Source of the DNA: JBFJVZ01 sp041623895
GTDB taxonomy: Bacteria > Planctomycetota > Planctomycetia > Pirellulales > Pirellulaceae
Assembly (NCBI GenBank): GCA_041623895.1
Contig: JBFJVZ010000347.1
Span: 1 to 8,593 of the forward strand
Direction of reading: 5' to 3'
Length of the DNA stretch: 8,593 nt
Of this stretch, positions 1 to 5,529 are shown piece by piece; within the stretch, counting starts at the first letter, position 1; the number at the start of each line of letters is the position of its first letter. The notes under the pieces were generated by a model. It ran no database searches, was not told the origin of the DNA, and saw nothing but the letters and a program-made list of their open reading frames with translations. Position numbers and translations under genes: made by a program.

Positions 1-457
1 CCCACAAGTACAGTGGTCCTTGGTTGTAAACCAGTGGCACCAGTTTGCGGTAATACTGCAGGGCGGACTCGGGGACTTCTACATCGGATTTCTCCAACAT
101 CTCCAGCATCATTCGTCGATTGCGGCGCCATGTATCCAGGCGTGCCACGCAGACGACTAACTCTTGAGCGGTAGTTGCCGCAGGTTGTCCCAAACACAAT
201 CTGGCAAGTTCTTTTTTCACGGTCTCGGTTCTGACCCAATAAAACTCCCAAGGTTGTAAGTTTGATGAATTCGGCGCCAACAGCGTCAACTCCAAGCATT
301 GCCGCATCACTTGTTCCGGGATCGGCTGCTCGGTGTAGACGCGAGTGCTGCGTCGCGAGCGCACCACTTTTTCAAACTCGTCGGAGTTCGTTTGCAGCGC
401 CTCTTCAACGTGCTTGATCTCAGGGACTTTGTCAAAGATTTCGGTGACTTTAGACAT
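1..457 (-). CDS. nitroreductase family protein, N-terminal part (cut by window edge)
   Basis: An open frame of 152 codons starts with ATG at 457-455 and runs off the left edge without a stop, so the C-terminal part is missing. The translation carries the typical N-terminus of the FMN-dependent nitroreductase fold: an Arg-rich FMN-phosphate site, RSRRSTRVY (about residues 33-41), followed by the LLAPNSSNLQPWEFYWV segment (59-75) with the S-x-N-x-Q-P-W signature. Members of this family use NAD(P)H to reduce nitro groups, quinones or related substrates, or act in flavin chemistry; the substrate here cannot be told. A charged stretch rich in Arg, Met and Glu (about 118-132) may be an insert or lid. 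The gene lies 50 nt after the beta-helix gene on the same strand, so read-through is possible. No clear Shine-Dalgarno sequence precedes the ATG. The family call is firm; the function is not. Confidence 0.88.
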   Translation of the reverse strand, partial: MSKVTEIFDKVPEIKHVEEALQTNSDEFEKVVRSRRSTRVYTEQPIPEQVMRQCLELTLLAPNSSNLQPWEFYWVRTETVKKELARLCLGQPAATTAQELVVCVARLDTWRRNRRMMLEMLEKSDVEVPESALQYYRKLVPLVYNQGPLYLW

Positions 458-507
458 GAAGTGATTAACCGTCGATTGATTGAAGGCAGCGGATGTTTTG
501 ATTGAAG

Positions 508-1653
508 TCAGTCGCCTTCGTTTTCCCCGTTGCCGTCGAACAGAATCTTTCGGCAATCGCCTTCTTTTACGACCGCTTCCGAACTGAGACGAGAGAATAG
601 GTTGCCTGAAATCACGACTGCCGAACATTCCTGGAGCAGGATTCCAGTCGCTTCATTGGGATTCTCTTCCGAATTGCTCGGTTTGCTTTCGCGTTTCTGC
701 AATGGCTTGCCCCCGTCATCGTTGCCGATCCAGGTATCGCTGAAGTTATTACCGGTGATCGTGATGCTCGCGGATTCGCTACGGACTGCGACCGCGGTTT
801 GCTTGACGATCGTAAAGGTGTTCGCCGAAATCGCGCACCCGTGCGCATCACGGAGATCGATCCCGCCGGCAAAATCATGGGCGATCACGTTGGCGGACAT
901 CGTGATTCCGTAACAATCCCGGTCAAGCACGATCGCCCAACCCTGGCACTCTTCGATCATGTTGCCGGCGACAACCGACCCATACGTGTTCTCGATCACC
1001 ACACCGTGACCCAAGTGATCATCAAGATTGTTGCCACTCATCGCCAAGTTAAAAGAATCAATGCATTTCAAGCCGTCTTGATTTTCCTCAAAATGATTCG
1101 CCGAAACGATGATGTCATGACAGCCTTCCAAAGCGACTCCGCACCGTTTGTTGTACGTAAACAAGTTATCGCTGATCCGCGGATCCTCGTAGCAGAAATG
1201 TAGCCGCAATCCGTCGCCGCCGTTATGGCTGCTGGTGACGCCGTGAACGAAGATTTCCTCGATGTAGCGGGCTTCGATGCCAGCGCCACTTTTTTCGTTG
1301 CCCGTCACACGCAAGTTAGCAATGCTGACACGCCATAACCTGTCGTCCTTGGGGGTTGCCTTGCCTGAAAATTCCGGGTTCTCGATCAAGATCGCCGGTT
1401 CGCCTTCGGTATTGTTGTTCTTGATATGCGACGCGGTGCCGACGCCAACGATTCTGGTGTCGCCTGTCTTGATCCGGATCGGCTCAGTGATTTCGTGAGT
1501 GCCGGGCGGAATCTGAAGCACACCGCCTGTTTCCGGGATCGCATCGGCAGCTTCCTGCAAGGAGGCAAACTTGCCCGCATCGACGACCGCTTGATCGCCG
1601 CGCAAATCGGATGAGGCAGCAATTACCAAGACAGTGACAAGAAACGTTCGCAT
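508..1653 (-). CDS. secreted right-handed parallel beta-helix protein
   Basis: The protein has 381 residues. I chose the ATG at 1653-1651 because it is preceded by GGAG with a 9-nt gap and because it puts a short hydrophobic signal peptide (MRTFLVTVLVIAASSDLRG) at the N-terminus. An in-frame start at 1743 would add 30 polar residues ahead of that signal. After the signal comes a segment like the entry of pectate-lyase-type helices (SLQEAADAIPETGGVLQIPPGTHEI), then many rungs of about 22-24 residues with recurring [SA]-[AG]-N-x-[FIL] turns: SANHFEEN, SGNNLDDH, AGNMIEEC, SANVIAHD, SANTFTIV, TGNNFSDT, SGNLFSRL. This is the NosD/PbH1-repeat pattern. Such proteins bind or cleave polysaccharides, which fits planctomycete glycan use, but I see no identifiable catalytic site, so an enzymatic role is not shown. 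The protein is exported, probably to the periplasm or cell surface. The region 1654-1777 before it shows nothing clear. Confidence 0.85.
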   Translation of the reverse strand: MRTFLVTVLVIAASSDLRGDQAVVDAGKFASLQEAADAIPETGGVLQIPPGTHEITEPIRIKTGDTRIVGVGTASHIKNNNTEGEPAILIENPEFSGKATPKDDRLWRVSIANLRVTGNEKSGAGIEARYIEEIFVHGVTSSHNGGDGLRLHFCYEDPRISDNLFTYNKRCGVALEGCHDIIVSANHFEENQDGLKCIDSFNLAMSGNNLDDHLGHGVVIENTYGSVVAGNMIEECQGWAIVLDRDCYGITMSANVIAHDFAGGIDLRDAHGCAISANTFTIVKQTAVAVRSESASITITGNNFSDTWIGNDDGGKPLQKRESKPSNSEENPNEATGILLQECSAVVISGNLFSRLSSEAVVKEGDCRKILFDGNGENEGD

Positions 1654-1662
1654 GACGTGAAT

Positions 1663-1666
1663 CTCC
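1663..1666 (-). promoter_or_regulatory. ribosome binding site deciding the beta-helix start
   Basis: GGAG on the minus strand lies 9 nt before the ATG at 1653-1651. Together with the signal peptide that begins at this Met it favours this start over the in-frame one at 1743, which has no comparable site. Confidence 0.6.
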
Positions 1667-1777
1667 GGTGAATCGATTGAATCAACCGCTACATCATAGA
1701 CGGTTGGGGGCAATGGTTTGGCTGACGTGACAAGCAGTGTCACGCGCTGAAGTAGCGGGAACTGGAAGCATTCCGTT

Positions 1778-1963
1778 TCTGGTGCTTCATGCAGATTTGA
1801 TTGTTGGGATCCGCCGCCGGGCCAGAGAGCGTCCGGTCGCAGCCTAATTCTATGGTAACGGAACTCACCAAGAGTTTCGGCCTGATGGCCATCTTCGCCC
1901 GAAAGTCTGGGTGACGTCCGCTACACCTTGAACCCTGATTCTCGGCAATGATGCAGCACTAGA
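1778..1963. repeat. diverged palindromic repeat element (copy A)
   Basis: An imperfect inverted repeat: the left arm at 1854-1880 and the right arm at 1899-1925 match at 21 of 27 positions when one is reverse-complemented, around an 18-nt loop. Read on the minus strand, the right arm (GTAGCGGACGTCACCCAGAC then TTTCGG) resembles the left core of the better-preserved copy at 6664-6798 (GTAGCCGATGTCGCCAGAC then TTCGG). The outer ends also agree: TCTGGTGCT at 1778-1786 and AGCACTAGA at 1955-1963 are inverted copies with one mismatch, and 1779-1802 resembles the left end of copy B at 6666-6689. There is no room for a transposase, so this is either a non-autonomous MITE-like element or a structured intergenic repeat. 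The right terminus overlaps the stop codon of the neighbouring 76-residue ORF. Confidence 0.7.
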
Positions 1964-2189
1964 ACGTATTCAATCGTCCGGAAATCCAAGTTCTTCGTCG
2001 CAACGAATGGATGGCCTCCTCGTCGGTCCAGCCCAGCGGCGCAGGAGGCTTCCTGGGCACATCTTTGACCGCGGTGACGAAATACCGGGCGTCCTCGTGC
2101 GGTTCCATGATGCGGATATCCAACTGGTACCCGAGCCCGGCCGCTAATTCTTCCAGCCTGTGCGTCGCATTCGTTTCGTAAATTCGCAT
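1959..2189 (-). CDS. hypothetical protein, 76 aa
   Basis: I do not recognise this protein. It starts with ATG at 2189-2187, 19 nt after the stop of the DUF1598 gene on the same strand, so it may be translated from the same mRNA; the preceding sequence has no strong Shine-Dalgarno. The composition looks like real coding sequence: a helical N-terminal part (THRLEELAAGLGYQL), a strand-like stretch (ARYFVTAVKDVP), a Pro-rich turn (RKPPAPLGWTDEEA) and a basic C-terminus (RRRTWISGRLNTF). The stop TAG at 1961-1959 is supplied by the CTAG end of repeat copy A, so the last residues may not be native and the gene may be truncated. The open frame upstream reaches only to 2243 and contains no earlier ATG, GTG or TTG start. 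It could be a small soluble accessory protein; no function can be assigned. Confidence 0.5.
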   Translation of the reverse strand: MRIYETNATHRLEELAAGLGYQLDIRIMEPHEDARYFVTAVKDVPRKPPAPLGWTDEEAIHSLRRRTWISGRLNTF

Positions 2190-2208
2190 CTCGTACTGCT
2201 CGCCGTTG

Positions 2209-3567
2209 TTACCACCACCAACGATCAGCGACTTGGCTACCGGTCAACTTGCTGTGAAGCATCGTAAGTTCTGGTGCTGTTTCCACTCGCTGCACGACGG
2301 ACCAGGGATCAATTTCAACACCCCCGGAGACGCTGATGATCCAGCCGTGGTGGCCTTTGACCATGGTGGCCTGCGATGGTAAGGATTTTGGAATCGGGAA
2401 ACGCGGGCCCTGCAGTCGCGATTCATCCAGTAGCACGCTCAGCTTGCAATCCGCGACCGTCAGCATTCCTTCGTTTGCAATCAACGCACCAAGGACGGCC
2501 AGATCGATGCAGTCACGCAGCTGGGTGAATACCGGGACTTCGGCAGCAAGCTGGTTGTATTTGGTCGTCATCATTGCGGCCCACTGCTCCGCTAGATGGT
2601 TGGGATCAGCTACATTCGTCCGCTCGCCTCGATCGTTCAAGATGCTGTCTTCGGTCAACGTCTTGACGCCTTGTCCACGTATTTGCCAGGCCAACCGATC
2701 GGAACTCCGCAAGAGTGGTTCGTAATTGACCGCCATCCACCAGCGAGGCGAAGTCACTTGGGCTGGACCGGGGTTTTTCTTTAGCAGCTGCAAGTAATTG
2801 GGCATGCCGTCGACAGGTGACGGCTCGAATCCCATTGCCAGCCGTTTCATCACGTAGTCGGCGGCAACCAACACTCGTGCAAAATGGCTATCGGCAGCGA
2901 TCCCACCCAAGATGATCTGCTGCGAGCCCATCGCTCTTTCCATCGCGCTGACAACTCTCTTGCTGAAGGCGAGCCGTTGTGACTTCAATCTGGCATAGCG
3001 CTTCAACCCCTCTTCGGTGGGCTCGATCGAACATGTGATGGCCGTTGCGTCGTCACGTCGTGCGTACCGCAGACCGTCGATAAGGTCATCCAAGCGGATT
3101 GCGCCGAGCCCCACTGCACCTGCGGGGCCGGCGATCACGACGTCGTTACGCTCGGGCACGACGAATACGTATTGCACTCGTTGCAGGCCAGCCAGGAAAA
3201 ACATTTCTTCCGTCGGTTGCTCATTTCGCTCAATCCGTTTCGCCACCGCCCGATCCAGACTCGCCAAAGAAACCATGCGTAGGGGAAGCTGATCGGGAAC
3301 ATCTTTTTCGATCGCTTGCTGGCGAATGTCGCGGAGATTTCCGGCAGCCTCGGTCTGGGCTCGCGCGACGACGCCAGCGGCGTCCACCGTAACGCCACCG
3401 ACCGCACCGTTGGATCCGATCACGGGCGTAATCCCAGTCACGAACGGTCGACTGCTAAACGACTGGATCGCGGCCTGGCCGTAAACGTTGCCCGCTGGAA
3501 ACCCGCACAACAACAAAGCCAACAAGAATGTGCAGAGGACCATTATCAATGATCGTGATCCGTTCAT
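2209..3567 (-). CDS. secreted DUF1598 domain protein
   Basis: The protein has 452 residues. The chosen ATG at 3567-3565 follows GGAG with a 7-nt gap and starts a clear signal peptide (MNGSRSLIMVLCTFLLALLL, ending near VYGQ). A TTG at 3606 in the same frame would put 13 polar residues before it. The mature protein has a short region on acting on residues or variables (GGVTVDAAGVVARAQTEAAG), then the segment I associate with the planctomycete DUF1598 family, including RVQYVFVVPERNDVVIAGPA and, later, PRWWMAVNYEPLLRSSDRLA followed by WQIRGQGVKTLTED. The C-terminus is Trp-rich (DRWWW). No catalytic residues are known for the family and I propose none. The signal peptide implies export. A 76-residue ORF begins 19 nt downstream and may form a two-gene unit with it. 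The family assignment is from memory of conserved motifs. Confidence 0.8.
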   Translation of the reverse strand: MNGSRSLIMVLCTFLLALLLCGFPAGNVYGQAAIQSFSSRPFVTGITPVIGSNGAVGGVTVDAAGVVARAQTEAAGNLRDIRQQAIEKDVPDQLPLRMVSLASLDRAVAKRIERNEQPTEEMFFLAGLQRVQYVFVVPERNDVVIAGPAGAVGLGAIRLDDLIDGLRYARRDDATAITCSIEPTEEGLKRYARLKSQRLAFSKRVVSAMERAMGSQQIILGGIAADSHFARVLVAADYVMKRLAMGFEPSPVDGMPNYLQLLKKNPGPAQVTSPRWWMAVNYEPLLRSSDRLAWQIRGQGVKTLTEDSILNDRGERTNVADPNHLAEQWAAMMTTKYNQLAAEVPVFTQLRDCIDLAVLGALIANEGMLTVADCKLSVLLDESRLQGPRFPIPKSLPSQATMVKGHHGWIISVSGGVEIDPWSVVQRVETAPELTMLHSKLTGSQVADRWWW

Positions 3568-3574
3568 CGCATCG

Positions 3575-3578
3575 CTCC
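3575..3578 (-). promoter_or_regulatory. ribosome binding site deciding the DUF1598 start
   Basis: GGAG on the minus strand lies 7 nt before the ATG at 3567-3565. It supports that start over the upstream TTG at 3606. A second ATG between them (3572-3570) reads ATG CGA TGA and stops at once, so it is not a start for this gene. Confidence 0.6.
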
Positions 3579-3630
3579 GGAATTGCCAACAGGCGTGAAC
3601 ATTCAACTTACGGCAAACCGCCGCCCACGA

Positions 3631-3671
3631 CCAGTGCTCTGTCCCCGCGGTGATTCCATCGCACGGAATCA
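3631..3671. repeat. lone repeat terminus followed by a small hairpin
   Basis: CCAGTGCTCTGTCC at 3631-3644 is nearly the same as the termini of repeat copy B (ACTAGTGCTYTGTC, and GACAGAGCACTAGT on the other side). It is followed by a 7-bp stem, TGATTCC at 3651-3657 with GGAATCA at 3665-3671, around a 7-nt loop. I find no matching second terminus nearby, so this may be a remnant or a different member of the repeat family. It lies between the DUF4279 stop (3681) and the DUF1598 start (3567), both on the minus strand. The hairpin has no T-tract and is a poor terminator. Confidence 0.45.
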
Positions 3672-3680
3672 GTTGCTGTT

Positions 3681-4115
3681 TTAGGACACCGGATCATCCC
3701 CTCCCGCGTATACGTCAAACCAGATTTCAAGGCCAAGTCTGCCGAGACCGGTCATCTGGGAAGGCCAAAGTGACGGACCGCCATGCCCGGATGCAGACAC
3801 CCAGTAACACGATATATCTGCGGTGCAACCAGATTGCCGAAGCGATTCGAAGACGGCCGATTTGTCAGCAATCTGATTGAGTATCCAATCAACGTGCCGC
3901 CGCACATCGCAAGATTCAACGATGCCATCAGATGAAAGGAACCAACCGGCAGGAATATCGAGTACACCCGCAGGCCGTTGTTCAGCGATTTGGGTCCGCG
4001 ATGGTTCAATATCAAGTAGCGACGTAACGCCAGCGGGTGTGAGAGCGCCAGGGTAGATGCGAAGTGTTGCGTACGTCCGCTTACAAGTTGGGTAGTTGTC
4101 GTTGTATTCGGTCAA
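3681..4115 (-). CDS. DUF4279 domain-containing protein
   Basis: The protein has 144 residues and ends with TAA at 3683-3681. The N-terminal part (RTYATLRIYPGALTPAGVTS then LLDIEPSRTQIAEQRP) and the Trp-containing strand (AGWFLSSDGIVESCDVRRHV then DWILNQI) fit the DUF4279 family, small alpha/beta proteins of unknown function common in accessory gene clusters. A further conserved-looking part is the WVSASGHGGPSLW segment. The only possible common start is TTG at 4115; an in-frame TAG at 4130-4128 closes the frame upstream and no internal ATG lies near the N-terminus. The Shine-Dalgarno is weak. GTTAGGC ends 10 nt before this start, inside a hairpin that resembles an integron attC site. A TATAAT box at 4193-4188 could drive transcription. 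I cannot assign a function; an immunity-like role is sometimes suggested by context for such families but nothing here shows it. Confidence 0.72.
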   Translation of the reverse strand: MTEYNDNYPTCKRTYATLRIYPGALTPAGVTSLLDIEPSRTQIAEQRPAGVLDIPAGWFLSSDGIVESCDVRRHVDWILNQIADKSAVFESLRQSGCTADISCYWVSASGHGGPSLWPSQMTGLGRLGLEIWFDVYAGGDDPVS

Positions 4116-4125
4116 TCGGAAGGTC

Positions 4126-4178
4126 GCCTAACGTTGGCACGGCCGACGCCGCCCCTAACCGAAGCGCAAGACGTTGGC
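4126..4178 (-). other. hairpin resembling an integron attC site (weak candidate)
   Basis: GCC-T-AACGT at 4126-4134 pairs with ACGTTGGC at 4171-4178 in an 8-bp stem with one bulged T. On the minus strand the structure ends in GTTAGGC, which fits the attC R' consensus GTTRRRY, and the next ORF starts 10 nt later, as in integron cassettes. Against it: the opposite arm (GGCCAAC) fits the R'' consensus RYYYAAC only with a mismatch, inner pairing is poor, and no second site is seen after the DUF4279 gene. The ACGTTGG..GCCGAC string also occurs as a direct near-repeat at 4131-4147 and 4171-4182, so a simple local duplication could explain the symmetry. Confidence 0.25.
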
Positions 4179-4187
4179 CGACCAAAG

Positions 4188-4216
4188 ATTATACAATCAG
4201 AGCCCGCGTTGAATAA
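4188..4216 (-). promoter_or_regulatory. possible promoter of the DUF4279 gene
   Basis: A perfect TATAAT on the minus strand at 4193-4188, with a poor -35 (TATTCA, at 4215-4210 with 16-nt spacing). The start site would fall near 4180, leaving a leader of about 65 nt that contains the attC-like hairpin. The -10 alone is the evidence. Confidence 0.3.
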
Positions 4217-4236
4217 GAAAAAGGAGTGCCCGACTC
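4211..4236 (-). terminator. weak Rho-independent terminator candidate
   Basis: On the minus strand, after the 148-residue ORF stops at 4271, GAGT (4236-4233) can pair with ACTC (4227-4224) around a 5-nt loop, followed directly by CTTTTTCTTATTC. The T-rich tract is good but the stem is only 4 bp. Confidence 0.3.
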
Positions 4237-4270
4237 GCATTTGCGGCCATGCCACGCTATTCGCTCTTCT

Positions 4271-4717
4271 TTATACATCTTCGATCTCGTTGCCGACGAT
4301 CTTTACCGACCGCACAGAGACGCCGCCAAGTTTGAACGTGTTCAACAACGCAAGAAACCGAGATTTGGTCGATTCCGGTATTGGGTGCTCGCTCCATATC
4401 CCCACGGAATATCGTTCCGCAGCACCCTTGATGACTTGGTTGGCGTCCGACCGCACGCGAAAAATGAAGATCGGACCACGTCGACGAGCATCATTTTCCG
4501 CGACGCGGATTGCCCCCTCGTAGGCGGCCCCAGAAACGAAGTCGTCGTAATCACGCCACGCGTAGTCGTGAATGCACACGGTCACGCCGGGAATTTCATC
4601 GCGGATCCGCACAACGACCTTGGTGGGGTCGAAACAACCGACGGCATCCGGATCATCGTCAACGATTCTCGCGGCGATCTCGTATAGCAAAGGAATCTCT
4701 GGAACGGGAAACGGCAA
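4271..4717 (-). CDS. hypothetical protein, about 148 aa, TTG start
   Basis: I do not recognise this family. The frame runs from TTG at 4717 to TAA at 4273-4271; an in-frame TGA at 4738-4736 limits it upstream and no ATG lies near the N-terminus. A later TTG at 4690 is an alternative start. The sequence reads as a folded acidic alpha/beta protein: a helix (LLYEIAARIVDDDPDAVG), a strand pattern (KVVVRIRDEIPGVTVCIHDY), an aromatic acidic turn (YAWRDYDDFVSGAAYEG), a basic patch (ENDARRRGPIFIFRVRSD) and a C-terminal strand ending in KIVGNEIEDV. There is no signal peptide and no transmembrane segment, so it is cytosolic. A long ORF on the opposite strand (4226-4687) has a much less protein-like composition. 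The gene diverges from the NADAR gene and precedes the DUF4279 gene on the same strand; all three look like accessory cargo. Small size and neighbours would also fit an immunity or antitoxin-type protein, which is speculation. Confidence 0.55.
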   Translation of the reverse strand: MPFPVPEIPLLYEIAARIVDDDPDAVGCFDPTKVVVRIRDEIPGVTVCIHDYAWRDYDDFVSGAAYEGAIRVAENDARRRGPIFIFRVRSDANQVIKGAAERYSVGIWSEHPIPESTKSRFLALLNTFKLGGVSVRSVKIVGNEIEDV

Positions 4718-4826
4718 GCGGATTCGTCGCCGTCGTCAACGAAGGTCGCGACATTGAAACAAGAGTTGATTCTACAGTCGGAACTCGGTTAGTCAAAAAA
4801 AGTGAAGATGATCCGCGCAGCGGACA

Positions 4827-4880
4827 TTGCGAATGTTCCATGCGAACCTATCAATTGAGTTGAGTGTCTCGATCTCAACT
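4827..4880 (+). promoter_or_regulatory. possible promoter and leader hairpin of the NADAR gene
   Basis: Within the 193-bp gap between the divergent genes, TTGCGA (4827-4832) and TATCAA (4849-4854) are spaced by 16 nt, each matching the sigma-70 consensus at 4 of 6 positions. Just downstream AGTTGAG (4858-4864) and CTCAACT (4874-4880) form a perfect 7-bp stem with a 9-nt loop, 30 nt before the ATG at 4911. It could be an operator or an mRNA leader hairpin. The remainder of 4718-4826 shows nothing I can name. Confidence 0.25.
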
Positions 4881-4910
4881 TGCCCGCAAGCAATCCGGCC
4901 AAGAATCGCG

Positions 4911-5380
4911 ATGACCGATCCAATCAAATTCTACAGCACAGCGGATGAATACGGCGAATTCTCGAATTTCGGGCGTATCCGATCAAGATTGGCAAGCAGG
5001 TTTGGCCCACCAGCGAGCACTATTTTCAGGCGATGAAATTCAAGGACAAGGCCGAACAGGAGAAGATTCGCAAAGCGCATTCACCAATGCAGGCAGCGAG
5101 AATGGGACGAGACCGCAAGCGGATACTCAGACGCGATTGGGAATCAGCCAAAGTCAATGTGATGCGTGAATCCGTCATGGCCAAGTTCACACAACACAAA
5201 GCGCTGCGGGAATTGCTGCTGGCCACTGGCGACGCCAAGATTATCGAGCACACCGCCAACGACGATTACTGGGGCGATGGTGGGAACGGCAAAGGCAAAA
5301 ACATGTTGGGCCGGATTCTGATGGACGTGCGTGCAAAGTTTCGTGAAGAACAGGACTGCCAGATTCGCACAACGGATTGA
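4911..5380 (+). pseudogene. NADAR/YbiA-family N-glycosidase gene with a single-base frameshift
   Basis: ATG at 4911 reads MTDPIKFYSTADEYGEFSNF and then leaves frame at the GGG of 4971-4973. Adding one base there (GGG to GGGG) restores GAYPIKIGKQVWPTSEHYFQ followed by AMKFKDKAEQEKIRKAH and continues without interruption to TGA at 5380, giving about 156 residues, close to the roughly 160 of E. coli YbiA. Recognisable family features are SNF near the N-terminus, WPTSEHYFQAMKF with the Glu that the family uses for catalysis, and the C-terminal DDYWGDGGNGKGKNMLGR with ILMDVRAKF. Characterised NADAR enzymes cleave N-glycosidic bonds, either of riboflavin-pathway intermediates (YbiA) or of ADP-ribosylated guanine as partner of DarT-type toxins. 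No DarT-like gene is in the window. As it stands the product would be truncated after about 20 family residues; the rest is so well preserved that a very recent mutation or a sequencing error in a G-run is likely. Confidence 0.85.
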
Positions 5381-5529
5381 TATGCCGTCGCCGCCGTGTA
5401 CGAAGCGGACGACGACTGGCTCTGATCTGACAATTGTCTTGACGCGGACTTGAATGAAGCGAGATCACGTCAGCCTCTTGAGACATGATTCGACGAAGGC
5501 TCTTGCGGCATCCCGTTTCTTTCGGCCTG

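Noticed and set aside
799..1203. 134-residue plus-strand ORF within the beta-helix gene
   Set aside because: It is opposite the repeated rungs of the beta-helix protein, and its Arg/Val/His-rich composition is the complement of the Asn/Asp/Gly-rich turns.
3568..3606. TTG start of the DUF1598 protein at 3606
   Set aside because: It would place polar residues before a clean signal peptide; the ATG at 3567 has GGAG 7 nt upstream.
4226..4687. 153-residue ORF on the plus strand opposite the hypothetical gene
   Set aside because: Its composition is rich in Arg, His and Pro with no folded pattern, while the minus frame reads as an acidic alpha/beta protein. I treat it as a mirror of the minus gene.
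5429..5438. GACAATTGTC palindrome after the NADAR gene
   Set aside because: A 10-bp palindrome alone is expected by chance, and nothing around it supports a regulatory or terminator role.
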